Below are positions 56,201 through 64,000 of a DNA stretch of 64,000 bases, piece after piece. The notes under the pieces were generated by a model. It saw only the letters and a list, made by a program, of their open reading frames with translations, was not told the origin of the DNA and ran no database searches. The translations under genes were made by a program, and so were the position numbers. This DNA comes from Streptococcus cristatus (GTDB taxonomy: Bacteria; Bacillota; Bacilli; Lactobacillales; Streptococcaceae): assembly GCF_003943815.1 (NCBI RefSeq), contig NZ_RJNA01000005.1, positions 50,004 to 114,003 on the forward strand, read 5' to 3'. Numbering within the stretch: the first letter of the stretch is position 1; the number at the start of each line of letters is the position of its first letter.

Positions 56201-59200
56201 GCAAGGAATTTCCTCCCTTGAGGTTAGCAATCAAACCGCCGACATTATAAGCCTTGTACTGCTTGTCATTGGTCTGGATAGTTCCAGTAAAGGAGCTGTT
56301 GGTGATTTGGCTATTGCTTGCAACAACGACCAAACCAGCCACCTGGGACGCATTGCCCACTACCGACACTCTACCTTGGACAGAAACATCCGTGATTTGC
56401 GCATTATCTGCACTACGAGCCAAGGCAGCAGAGTCATAGGTCCCGACAATATTGACCTCTTTCAGGTCCAGATTAGAAATAGAGGAACCGCTCTTGAGGT
56501 TTTCAAACAAAGGTTTGGCTAGATTATAAATCGCATACTGCTTGCCATTGTTGTTACCTGTCAGACTGCCTGTGAAGTTACCTCGGAGATAGACATAATC
56601 CGCAGGTGCCAGACTGACCTCACTGGCATCCAAATCGGCTCCTAGAACAAAGTTACCGGCCATATTTTTCTTCATGGCGTCTACCAAACCAGCAAAGCTT
56701 GTGTAGACATTTTGCTGACTAGGCACTGCCCTGCTGATATAGAAGTCATAGCCAGACTTGTAGCCTGTTTCGCCCTCTTGTACCAGTTCAGGCAGAGAGA
56801 CCCTTACCTTGTAGACAGCCTTGCCATCCTTCTGGCCTTCTGCCATGCTGTGAACCGGCAGGAGCATGTCCTTAGATTCACTTGATTTGACTTTGACAAA
56901 GTAGGTAGACAGGTCCGTAGGTATAGCGCTCATGGAAACGACACGCTTGAACTGGTCCTTTTCTTTTCTGTAAAACTCTGCCGAATCAATATCACGGAAG
57001 GAAATCTTCTTGTATTGCAACTCAAAGTTGCGGCTATCTTTTTCAAGGTCAGTCAGGCTGCCAGCATCAAGCTCATAAGTCAGCTTGGTTTTCAGGGTAT
57101 AGCCTGTGTAGTAGTCTAAGTCGTCAATCTTCAGACTTCCTGTCACATTGTCAATCGGAAGCGAGCGAACAAGCTGGTCTCCCTTGTACAATTCAGCTGT
57201 CGCTGAGCGCAAGGATTTTGTCTTGTCTTCCAAGCTGTATTGAACCGTGACCGACTTGTCCTCTGGATTTTCTGTCAGACTTAAGATCGAAACTGTCGGC
57301 TTAACCTTAGGCACACCATTTAGAGCCGTCTTGCTTGCTGTCAGGCTGGCAAAAGCTTGATTGACCTGCACTTGTGTGGCGGTTTGATTATTCAGAATTC
57401 CCTCTGTCTTGGCCAATTCGTTTGTATAGGCTGCTTTCTTATCTGCATCCGCATTCTTGTATTGAACAGTCGTCTGCACAGTTCTCCCCAAATCATGTTC
57501 ATTCCGCAAACGCGTTTTGTCCACTTCAAGCCCCTGTAACTGAGCTTTAGCTTGATTAATTTGCTCCACCAGCTGATTGACTTCCGCTTGGCGGGCTTGT
57601 GACTGATTGAGAAGTGCATGGCCTGCAGTCAAAGCGGTATCATAGGCTGCTTGGCGACTTTGACTATCGTTGAAATAACGAGCCTGAGCCTTGATTTGCT
57701 CCGCTTCTGTTAGCAGATTGTGAAGCGAAATCAAATCGAACTCTTTCAAGGCTTCCACTTGCGGGGCATCGCTTGGTACCATGTGCGGTTTTATTGTGCC
57801 AACTTTGACAAGCTGAGCAACTGCTGCCCGCGTTTCCTCATTGGACAGCTCTTGACGAGCAAGTTCTTGGCCGTTAGAAGTATAAACTCTAGTCTTGATG
57901 GTCCGTTCGCCGGGTACACCTGGAGTGACGATTTGACGAGCACCTTGCACAAGATCATCCGTTTCTTCCTCTCGCGTGGTGAAATCGATTTTCTCTACTC
58001 GCGTTTCATCCTTATAAGTCAGCGGGTACTCTGGGAGGGCAGATGCTTGCGGAGCAGTGCTCGGTACCATATGTGGCTTGGCCGTTCCGACTTTGACAAC
58101 TTGTGTGACTGGAGCTAGAGTTTCCTCGTTGGACAACTCTTGGCGGGCAAGTTCTTGACCATTGGAAGTATAAACTCTAGTCTTGATGGTCCGTTCGCCC
58201 TGCACACCTGGAGTAACGATACGGCGAGCGCCTTGAACCAGCTCGTCCGTTTCTTCCTCTCGCGTGGTGAAGGCGATTTTCTCTACTCGAGTTTCATCCC
58301 TGTAGGTCAGCGGATACTCTGGTAGGGCAGATGCTTGCGGAGCAGTGCTCGGTACCATATGTGGCTTGGCGGTGCCAACTTTGACAACTTGCGTGACTGG
58401 GGCTAGCGTCTCCTCATTGAACAATTCTTGACGATCAATTTCCTGACCGTTGGAACTATAGATACGAGTCTTGATGGTCCGTTCGCCTGGCACTCCTGGA
58501 GTGACGATTTGACGAGCGCCACGAACTAGTTCATCCGTTTCTTCTTCACGTGTGGTGAAGGCGATTTTCTCTACTCGCGTTTCATCCCTATAAGTCAGCG
58601 GATACTCTGGTAGGGCAGATGCTTGCGGAGCGGTGCTCGGTACCATATGTAGCTTGGCCGTGCCAATTTTGACAACCTGCGTGACTGGGGCTAGCGTCTC
58701 CTCATTGGACAACTCTTGGCGGGCAATCTCTTGACCGCTGGAAGTATAGATACGAGTCTTGATGGTACGTTCGCCTTGAACACCTGGAGTGACGATTTGA
58801 CGAGCACCTTGCACAAGATCATCCGTTTCTTCCTCTCGCGTGGTGAAATCGATTTTCTCTACTCGCGTTTCATCCTTATAAGTCAGCGGGTACTCTGGGA
58901 GGGCAGATGCTTGCGGAGCAGTGCTCGGTACCATATGTGGCTTGGCCGTTCCGACTTTGACAACTTGCGTAACTGGGGCTAGCGTCTCCTCATTGAACAA
59001 TTCTTGACGATCAATTTCCTGACCGTTGGAACTATAGATACGAGTCTTGATGGTACGCTCGCCTTGAACACCTGGAGTGACGATGTGGCGAGCGCCACGA
59101 ACTAGTTCATCCGTTTCTTCCTCTCGCGTGGTGAAGGCGATTTTCTCTACTCGCGTTTCATCCGTATAAGTAAGCGGATATTCTGGTAGGGCAGATGCTT

Positions 59201-62200
59201 GCGGAGCAGTGCTCGGTACCATATGTGGCTTGGCCGTGCCGACTTTGACAACTTGCGTGACTGGAGCTAAAGTTTCCTCGTTGGACACTTCTTGGCGGTC
59301 AATTTCCTGACCGTTGGAACTATAGATACGAGTCTTGATGGTCCGTTCGCCTGGCACTCCTGGAGTGACGATTTGACGAGCGCCACGAACTAGTTCATCC
59401 GTTTCTTCTTCACGTGTGGTGAAGGCGATTTTCTCTACTCGCGTTTCATCCCTATAAGTCAGCGGATACTCTGGTAGGGCAGATGCTTGCGGAGCGGTGC
59501 TCGGTACCATATGTAGCTTGGCCGTGCCAATTTTGACAACTTGTGTGACCGGAGCTAAAGTGTCCTCGTTGGACAACTCTTGGCGGGCAAGTTCTTGGCC
59601 GTTGGAACTATAGATACGAGTCTTGATGGTACGTTCGCCTTGAACACCCGGAGTGACGATTTGGCGAGCGTCCTGAGGTAACTCATCAGTATACTGTTCC
59701 TCAATGTTAAAAGCAATCTTCTCCACACGAGTTTCATCCTTTTCAACCAACTCTAACTCAGGAATTTCATGGATTGGAGCGATACCAGGGACTGTGCCAT
59801 AACTAGTAAGCTCGGGAACCTCGTGCACAGGAGCGGTATCGGGGACCGTGCCATAATCAGACAACTCGGGAACCGCATGAACCGGAGCGGTATCTGGAAC
59901 GATGCCATAACTAGTGAGCTCGGGTTTCTCATGTACGGGAGCAGTATCTGGGACCGTGCCATAGTCAGTTAACTCGGGGACCTCGTGCACGGGAGCATTG
60001 CCATAATCAGTTAACTCGGGAACCTCGTGTACAGGAGCGGTATCAGGGACCGCGCCATAGTCAGACAACTCGGGTTTCTCGTGTACGGGAGCACTAGCGG
60101 GAACTGTACCATAATCAGTTAACTCAGGAACCTCGTGCACAGGAGCGGTATCTGGAACCGTGCCATAGCTAGTTAACTCAGGCTTCTCGTACACGGGGGC
60201 ACTAGCGGGAACTGTACCATAGCCAGTTAACTCGGGAACTTCGTGTACAGGAGCATTATCAGGAACGGTGCCATAGATAGATAACTCAGGCTTCTCGTAC
60301 ACGGGGGCACTAGCGGGAACTGTACCATAGCCAGTTAACTCGGGAACTTCGTGTACAGGAGCATTATCAGGAACGGTGCCATAGATAGATAACTCAGGCT
60401 TCTCGTGCACGGGGGCGGTATCGGGGACCGTGCCATATCCAGTTAACTCAGGAACTTCGTGCACAGGAGCGCTAGCGGGGACCGTACCATAACTAGTGAG
60501 CTCGGGAACCTCGTGTACGGGAGCGCTATCTGGGACTGTGCCATAGCTAGTTAGCTCGGGAACTTCATGAACGGGAGCGCTAGCGGGAACGGTGCCATAA
60601 TCAGTGAGCTCTGGTTTCTCGTGCACGGGAGCGCTAGCAGGAACGGTGCCATAGCCAGGCAACTCGGGTACCTCATGAACCGGAGCGCTATCTGGGACTG
60701 TGCCATAGCCAGTTAACTCAGGGACCTCGTGTACAGGAGCACTGTCAGGGACCGTACCATAACTAGTGAGCTCGGGAACCTCGTGAACTGGAGCGGTATC
60801 TGGAACGGCGCCATAACTAGTGAGCTCTGGAACTTTATGGATTGGAGCACTAGCAGGAACGGTGCCATAGCCAGTTAACTCGGGTTTCTCACGGACTGGA
60901 GCACTAGCGGGAACCGTGCCATAGCCAGTTAACTCAGGGACTTCATGCACGGGAGCTGTATCGGGAACCGTGCCATAATTAGTGAGCTCTGGTTTCTCAT
61001 GGGCTGGAGCACTAGCGGGAACCGTGCCATAGTCAGTTAACTCGGGAACTTCATGCACGGGGGCGCTAGCAGGGACTGTGCCATAACTAGTAAGCTCGGG
61101 AACCTCTTGCACAGGAGCGGTATCGGGAACCGTGCCATAGCCAGTTAACTCAGGGACTTCATGCACGGGAGCTGTATCGGGAACCGTGCCATAATTAGTG
61201 AGCTCGGGGACCTCGTGCACGGGGGCGCTATCCGGAACTGTACCATAGTCAGACAACTCTGGAACCTCTTGTACCGGGGCATTATCAGGGACCGTGCCAT
61301 AACTAGTGAGCTCTGGAACTTTATGTATTGGAGCTTCTTTAGGTACAGCCTTATTTGCTGCAGTCCCGACTAAAACAACTTCTGAAACAGGCTCAGTGGT
61401 TACTTGATCAGAAATCTGCTTGCTCTCTACGATTTTTCCTTCAACACTATAGTGACGTGTTACGATCTTGCGAATCCCTGGAATGCCCGCGCGGATCACT
61501 CGAGATTGTCCTTCGGCTAAGTCATCTGAATACTGATACTCCGTTTTATAGGGGATTTCTTGGGTCTGGGTCCTTACTTGACTTGTAAATTGCAGCTCCG
61601 GTCGCTCATGAACTGGCGTTTGACGAGCAAACTGCCCTTCTTTAGCAGCAATCTCCTCCCTCTCCTTCTCGGAAAGATAGGCTCCTTCAGCTAGCAGGGG
61701 CTCTTTCGGAGCTTCAGTATTTTTAGGGCGACTTGCTAACTCTTTCAACTCCTGATCAGGCTGACTAGCTGAGGCTTCCTTTTGAAGGGCTGGCAGCTGA
61801 GAGTTTCCTCTTTGAGCTAGTTGATGCTGCGCTTCTTTTTTAAGGTAACCAATATACTGGTAGCCAGCAATTTTCAATGGTTCTGGCAACTGATCGCCAA
61901 CGGCCAAAGTCAGACTTTGATTATAGGCAGCCAAATCCGTACTGCTGATTGCCAAAACAGAAGCTGGCAGAAGCACAGAACCCAATCCTGTCACAAGCAA
62001 AATAGAAGACAGGTATCTCTTGCCATTTTTCCCTCGTACCAGCACTAAAACAACTAAGGCCAGACCTGTAGCTGCAAAAGCCGCTCCCAAGAGACCTGAC
62101 TCGCCTGTCTTAGGGAGCTTCCCTGACAAGCTTTCCTGACTTGTCGGACGGTAAATCAAATAATAAGCGTCCGAATTTTCTTCCGCAAATTTGGGTAGTT

Positions 62201-62429
62201 CCTTTACAATAGCAGCTTTTTCAGCCTCAGTCAGATCGCTCTCCACTACATAGTGATACTGAACGACGGTAGACTGATTGGCAGACACTTCTGCTGCCTC
62301 GACAGAGCTGACAACTCCTCCCATTGTCGTACACAAAAAGAAGCTTCCGATAGTAGCGGAAACTAGACCTACAGACAGCTTTCTAAAAGAATAGCGCTGG
62401 TATATGTCACCAGTGACTCTTTTTTTCAT
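53208..62429 (-). CDS. Giant M26-family zinc metalloprotease (IgA1 protease/Zmp type)
   Basis: 3073 residues. A YSIRK-like signal ('YSFRKLSVG', 13-21) precedes LPKTG at 105-109 and two membrane segments (110-131, 141-160): the N-terminal anchor peculiar to streptococcal IgA1/Zmp proteases. A divergent G5 domain (about 283-355) is followed by 29 units of an 18-residue repeat (366-883), seven G5 domains (898-1569), helical linkers, GLUG-like motifs ('GGLIANLKGG', 'GGLVGRLEDN') and the protease domain. The zinc site is HEMTH at 2719-2723 with a downstream Glu in 'RREGLGAE'. Whether it cuts IgA1 or other host glycoproteins is not decidable; the site looks closer to ZmpB from memory. It may be the largest gene of its neighbourhood and has a dedicated terminator. 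Confidence 0.93.
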   Translation of the reverse strand: MKKRVTGDIYQRYSFRKLSVGLVSATIGSFFLCTTMGGVVSSVEAAEVSANQSTVVQYHYVVESDLTEAEKAAIVKELPKFAEENSDAYYLIYRPTSQESLSGKLPKTGESGLLGAAFAATGLALVVLVLVRGKNGKRYLSSILLVTGLGSVLLPASVLAISSTDLAAYNQSLTLAVGDQLPEPLKIAGYQYIGYLKKEAQHQLAQRGNSQLPALQKEASASQPDQELKELASRPKNTEAPKEPLLAEGAYLSEKEREEIAAKEGQFARQTPVHERPELQFTSQVRTQTQEIPYKTEYQYSDDLAEGQSRVIRAGIPGIRKIVTRHYSVEGKIVESKQISDQVTTEPVSEVVLVGTAANKAVPKEAPIHKVPELTSYGTVPDNAPVQEVPELSDYGTVPDSAPVHEVPELTNYGTVPDTAPVHEVPELTGYGTVPDTAPVQEVPELTSYGTVPASAPVHEVPELTDYGTVPASAPAHEKPELTNYGTVPDTAPVHEVPELTGYGTVPASAPVREKPELTGYGTVPASAPIHKVPELTSYGAVPDTAPVHEVPELTSYGTVPDSAPVHEVPELTGYGTVPDSAPVHEVPELPGYGTVPASAPVHEKPELTDYGTVPASAPVHEVPELTSYGTVPDSAPVHEVPELTSYGTVPASAPVHEVPELTGYGTVPDTAPVHEKPELSIYGTVPDNAPVHEVPELTGYGTVPASAPVYEKPELSIYGTVPDNAPVHEVPELTGYGTVPASAPVYEKPELTSYGTVPDTAPVHEVPELTDYGTVPASAPVHEKPELSDYGAVPDTAPVHEVPELTDYGNAPVHEVPELTDYGTVPDTAPVHEKPELTSYGIVPDTAPVHAVPELSDYGTVPDTAPVHEVPELTSYGTVPGIAPIHEIPELELVEKDETRVEKIAFNIEEQYTDELPQDARQIVTPGVQGERTIKTRIYSSNGQELARQELSNEDTLAPVTQVVKIGTAKLHMVPSTAPQASALPEYPLTYRDETRVEKIAFTTREEETDELVRGARQIVTPGVPGERTIKTRIYSSNGQEIDRQEVSNEETLAPVTQVVKVGTAKPHMVPSTAPQASALPEYPLTYTDETRVEKIAFTTREEETDELVRGARHIVTPGVQGERTIKTRIYSSNGQEIDRQELFNEETLAPVTQVVKVGTAKPHMVPSTAPQASALPEYPLTYKDETRVEKIDFTTREEETDDLVQGARQIVTPGVQGERTIKTRIYTSSGQEIARQELSNEETLAPVTQVVKIGTAKLHMVPSTAPQASALPEYPLTYRDETRVEKIAFTTREEETDELVRGARQIVTPGVPGERTIKTRIYSSNGQEIDRQELFNEETLAPVTQVVKVGTAKPHMVPSTAPQASALPEYPLTYRDETRVEKIAFTTREEETDELVQGARRIVTPGVQGERTIKTRVYTSNGQELARQELSNEETLAPVTQVVKVGTAKPHMVPSTAPQASALPEYPLTYKDETRVEKIDFTTREEETDDLVQGARQIVTPGVPGERTIKTRVYTSNGQELARQELSNEETRAAVAQLVKVGTIKPHMVPSDAPQVEALKEFDLISLHNLLTEAEQIKAQARYFNDSQSRQAAYDTALTAGHALLNQSQARQAEVNQLVEQINQAKAQLQGLEVDKTRLRNEHDLGRTVQTTVQYKNADADKKAAYTNELAKTEGILNNQTATQVQVNQAFASLTASKTALNGVPKVKPTVSILSLTENPEDKSVTVQYSLEDKTKSLRSATAELYKGDQLVRSLPIDNVTGSLKIDDLDYYTGYTLKTKLTYELDAGSLTDLEKDSRNFELQYKKISFRDIDSAEFYRKEKDQFKRVVSMSAIPTDLSTYFVKVKSSESKDMLLPVHSMAEGQKDGKAVYKVRVSLPELVQEGETGYKSGYDFYISRAVPSQQNVYTSFAGLVDAMKKNMAGNFVLGADLDASEVSLAPADYVYLRGNFTGSLTGNNNGKQYAIYNLAKPLFENLKSGSSISNLDLKEVNIVGTYDSAALARSADNAQITDVSVQGRVSVVGNASQVAGLVVVASNSQITNSSFTGTIQTNDKQYKAYNVGGLIANLKGGNSLLSQSRADVTILAGARTNEQRFGGLVGRLEDNARISRSYVTGKIQNSTKNGQIGGVVGSNYFNGLIDNVISNVSGTNVYSISGDQDYKNDRIKEAYAIEGNETLGNDQFVTSTLTLDEAEEKLASLDITTTLEDSNLNLHTVDYSKEKNAREDRLIAYANMEKLLPFYNKETIVAYGNKLPDHHKLTREYLLDVVPMKGDQMITDINSNKTVINRLMLHFEDKTVDYLNLTYKGDFKHQAIAEYTVNALDLLYTPEAFLSDYSRILNQVLPELNKVVLDSPAMRTVLGVNADASMDELYLDTAFEQVKTKLAEELRKVLAMDKSINTEGDVVADYVAQKIRANKEAFLLGLTYLNRWYNINYDKTNVKDLSAYKFDFFGNHKASTLDTIIALGQSGFENLKAKNNHLAYDNSLSEATGKRGLFNYLESYRQLFLPDKTNNEWLKTNTKAYIVEAKSDVAEARQLQDAAEGKSKYSVGVYDKITADNWEHKGMLLPLLTMTEKGVYVISNMSTVSMGAYDRYRLDANNRVRTDAELVEYVEDRVRKSAEWQRDHYDFWYKILSPESKDKLFRSVLVYDGFSLVDKDGKRYWAPANDKKSLAMQEFFGPAGKWYPSKGYNAYATGSVTHFDAARLLEDYGNSVYTHEMTHNSDGSIYFEGYGRREGLGAELYARGLLQSTPSPNEPTITLNTLFKTDKDSKTRMHTYNFKERVQNAADLQHYVHGMFDMIYTLDYLEGTSMVKQSDAAKLQWFRKMENYYITDKYGKQTHAGNQTRTFTAEEIKQLTSFESLIDNDVITRRENKDSGQYPRNGYLSLSLFSPIYSALSNPNGAPGDVMFRRTAYELLAAKGYHEGFVPYVSGKFSEEAAAEGKTTWDGWLRRDVGLVTDQKVLENVFKGEYASWAAFKKAMYQERIDQLTKLKPITIEYELRNPNSTKQVTIRSYAEMQKLMDEAVAEDVRNITNATNRVEASWVNLLKKKIYNAYLRETDDFRQSIFNK
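57723..59738 (-). repeat. Seven 288-bp tandem repeats encoding G5 domains
   Basis: Each unit encodes 96 residues beginning DETRVEKIAF and ending LPEYPLTY. Units 2-6 are nearly identical in protein and highly similar in DNA; unit 1 (NIEEQYTDELPQ) and the end of unit 7 are divergent edges. G5 domains bind glycans or extend surface proteins. Copy number is prone to change by recombination or assembly collapse. Confidence 0.92.
59781..61334 (-). repeat. 29-unit 54-bp tandem repeat array in the protease
   Basis: The unit reads AP-V-H-E-(V/K)-PEL-xx-YG-TVP-xx over 18 residues. Twenty-eight units are complete; unit 25 lacks 12 bp (four residues) in frame, and a partial thirtieth unit leads into the G5 array. 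Position 6 alternates between Val and Lys, and the residues after VP are DT, DS, DN or AS. Pro-rich extended spacers of this kind probably lift the catalytic domain away from the wall. Confidence 0.95.
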
Positions 62430-62448
62430 AAAATTCCCTTTTCTTCAT

Positions 62449-62483
62449 ATAATAAGCTAATAAAAATTTTACTGAATTTTACT
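62449..62483 (-). promoter_or_regulatory. Protease promoter region with direct repeats
   Basis: On the minus strand TATTAT (62449-62454) is a possible -10; AGTAAAATT occurs twice with a 10-bp period (62465-62473, 62475-62483) in the place of the -35. The helical phasing suggests an activator site. Confidence 0.5.
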
Positions 62484-62598
62484 CAAAATTGCAATCCCTT
62501 AGCCTTATAAAATACTTTTCTTTCAGCTATCGAAAAGGTCTCCATTTTAGCGACAAGTAAAAAGCAGATTCTCTGGGAGAGAACCTACTGTTTACAGA

Positions 62599-63675
62599 TC
62601 ATCCAAGCCCCAAATCCAACTCAAAGAGGCCGTACTCATGCTTGTCCCCTTGCAATTCTGCTGCATAGTGGCGCGTGACGGTATTTTGGTGAATCAGGGC
62701 GCCGATAGCCGAGGCTTGCCGTTTCTGCGCTTCTTTAAAAATCGGATAGGCCAAGGCAGAGCCCAAGCCCAAAAATTCTTCATCCACTCCCAGATACATA
62801 ATCGTATAACGTTTGGCAAAGCGCTTGGTCCAAAAAAGCTTGGCTAGGTTGAGAGGAGTCAGCTTTTGATAAACCAGAGAGCCATAGTCTGGCATGGCAA
62901 TCAGAAAACCTGCTAGCTCGCCCTCCTTATAGGCCAGCTTAACCATGGAAAAATCAAGAATATACTGGTATTTTTGAAAAATCTGACTGAACTGCTGACT
63001 GGAAATAGACCGATAAATCGGAAAATCTTGATAGAGGCGATTGAGGAGCTCAAAAACCTGCAGCGAAGCTTCTTCCCAGTCCTTCTTTTTGGGAGAACAA
63101 ATGGTAAAACCTGCTTCTTCAAAAGACTCAAAACGATGAGCCAGCTTGTCCTGATGAGTTTGATTGCTAACCTTGGGATAAAAATTGGACAGATAGCGCT
63201 CCTTGAGCTCAAAACCAGCAGCCTGCCATAGATCAGGATAATAGACTGGATTATGAGGCTCCCCTGTAAAAGGGACCTCCTCTGTTCCAGTCAGCTGCAT
63301 TCGATAGCCTAGCCAAAAGCTTGCCTGTACGGGACCGATTATCTTGCTGGCTCCGAGACTGCGAGCAAAGCCTGCTAAATGTTCGATAAAAGCAGATGCA
63401 ATCTGTTGATCATTGATCGACTCGAAAAATCCCAAGTAAGCAGCCTCATCATCTGGATAGAAGGTCAGAAGTCCGCGAATACAAGGCTGACTGTCCTCAT
63501 AGCCAACAAAGGCATAGGTTTCTAAGTCAGAACTCAGCGGGTGATTGCCCTCAATCAAAGCTAATTCTTCCTCTTCCGACTGCATGAGGTGCTCTGGCCG
63601 ATAAATCTTCTTGGGCAGGGCCAGAAAATCGTCCAGCTCTGCAGTATTTGGTTTGACTGGTTTAATTTCCAGCAT
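62599..63675 (-). CDS. GNAT-fold acyltransferase-like protein
   Basis: 358 residues. 'LLTFYPDDEAAYLGFFESIN' and 'ARSLGASKIIGPVQASFWLG' in the first half and 'YTIMYLGVDEEFLGLGSALA' (motif A, Q/RxxGxG-like) in the second suggest a two-domain GNAT protein of the kind that often follows PEP-synthase-like enzymes. The ATG at 63675 has AAGGAGG six bases upstream; a start 33 residues earlier would lie in the neighbouring gene. It overlaps that gene by 14 bases, so they form an operon. Substrate unknown. Confidence 0.75.
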   Translation of the reverse strand: MLEIKPVKPNTAELDDFLALPKKIYRPEHLMQSEEEELALIEGNHPLSSDLETYAFVGYEDSQPCIRGLLTFYPDDEAAYLGFFESINDQQIASAFIEHLAGFARSLGASKIIGPVQASFWLGYRMQLTGTEEVPFTGEPHNPVYYPDLWQAAGFELKERYLSNFYPKVSNQTHQDKLAHRFESFEEAGFTICSPKKKDWEEASLQVFELLNRLYQDFPIYRSISSQQFSQIFQKYQYILDFSMVKLAYKEGELAGFLIAMPDYGSLVYQKLTPLNLAKLFWTKRFAKRYTIMYLGVDEEFLGLGSALAYPIFKEAQKRQASAIGALIHQNTVTRHYAAELQGDKHEYGLFELDLGLG

Positions 63676-64000
63676 GGTCTTCCTCCTTGAACAGTCGAAT
63701 CTTGCCAGTAAGGCCATCCATCTCAATCCAGTCGCCGTTTTGCAAGTGACTGCAGGCGCCTCTGACATTGACAATGGAAGGAATACCTAACTCGCGGGAA
63801 ATAATGGCCGTGTGCGAGAGCAAAGACCCCTGCTCGGCAATGACACCCTTGGCTTGGGTCAGAAGATAGACCCAGCCCGGATCGGTCATCTTGGTCACGA
63901 TAATCCGGTCCTGAGCAGACTCAATCTCCTGCACATCTTCCACGACCAAAACCTGAGCCTTGACGCAGCCAGGTGAGCAGCCAATCCCTTGTAAGGCTTG
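63662..64000 (-). CDS. PEP-utilising enzyme, C-terminal phosphohistidine domain (5' truncated by the window)
   Basis: At least 112 residues of open frame continue to the window edge with no start; the N-terminal part is beyond 64000. 'GIGCSPG' and 'LVVEDVQEI' open the mobile swivelling domain, and 'EQGSLLSHTAIISRELGIPS' carries the phosphorylated His of PPDK/PEP-synthase/rifampicin phosphotransferase-like enzymes. The usual upstream partner would be an ATP-grasp domain (PEP synthase-like). Operon with the GNAT-fold gene (14-bp overlap). Confidence 0.85.
   Translation of the reverse strand, partial: QALQGIGCSPGCVKAQVLVVEDVQEIESAQDRIIVTKMTDPGWVYLLTQAKGVIAEQGSLLSHTAIISRELGIPSIVNVRGACSHLQNGDWIEMDGLTGKIRLFKEEDHAGN

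Noticed and set aside
59781-61334. CRISPR-like array
   Set aside because: The 54-bp units are contiguous coding repeats without unique spacers, in frame with the protease; no cas genes are present.
59753-61373. Several short open frames on either strand across the protease repeat array
   Set aside because: They recur with the 54-bp period and reflect the repeat composition; no start signals.

Overview
The window looks like chromosome of an oral streptococcus of the sanguinis/gordonii/cristatus type. The reasons are low-GC Firmicute-style Shine-Dalgarno and promoter signals, a pyruvate oxidase (SpxB) with a CcpA-type cre site, a ScaR/SloR-type metal regulator, an M26 surface metalloprotease with the streptococcal N-terminal LPXTG arrangement, a PabB-PabC fusion and a histidine-utilisation cluster. 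The species call is inference from recalled gene content; no search was run. I see no rRNA, tRNA, CRISPR array, intact insertion sequence or prophage.

Layout. 1-2250: minus-strand VOC protein-TetR-AlkD operon behind an AcrR-like operator, then a GNAT enzyme. 2296-8450: HrcA heat-shock operon (hrcA-grpE-dnaK-small membrane protein-dnaJ) under two CIRCE operators, with two structured non-coding spacers. 8476-11816: ClbS-like and GyrI-like proteins, a WYL regulator and an MscS channel. 11981-15879: SstT symporter, then a three-gene surface cassette (GT2-GtrA fusion, NAGPA-domain protein, membrane protein). 16017-27622: the hut cluster, hutI divergent from hutU-ftcD-fchA-fhs-hutD-permease-hutH, plus hutG on its own promoter. 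27701-30730: a 1009-residue BTAD/AAA/TPR regulator convergent with hutG. 30897-34131: metE-metF behind a MET-box. 34377-38799: membrane proteins, an AI-2E-family transporter and pabBC. 39133-42423: ABC exporter pair convergent with a two-component system. 42688-46611: GH1 phospho-glycosidase, SemiSWEET and spxB. 46950-53123: GNAT, SGNH hydrolase, HAD phosphatase, an unrecognised protein, ScaR-like and MarR regulators, an EVE protein and a nucleotidyltransferase. 53208-62429: a 3073-residue M26 metalloprotease with two repeat arrays. 62599-64000: a GNAT-fold protein and the C-terminal end of a PEP-utilising enzyme cut by the window edge.

How the parts work together. The hut genes encode histidine uptake, conversion to urocanate, imidazolonepropionate and formiminoglutamate, and two exits: FtcD/FchA/Fhs, which recovers the one-carbon unit on folate and ultimately ATP, and HutG, which releases formamide. 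The histidase gene hutH, which performs the first step, has an in-frame TGA at codon 24 while every other hut gene is open, so the pathway appears cut at its entry in this sequence.

The most unusual structural signal is a family of five repeats, each exactly 175 bp. Each is an imperfect palindrome centred on its own midpoint. All five lie just 3' of a gene in the same orientation relative to that gene, and they end in T-rich sequence, which suggests a mobile or domesticated terminator-like element. Other notable points are the 29-unit 18-residue array and seven near-identical G5 domains in the protease, an 11-bp tandem repeat upstream of the ABC pair that may be the site of the adjacent response regulator, and nested inverted repeats in the grpE-dnaK and dnaK-dnaJ spacers.
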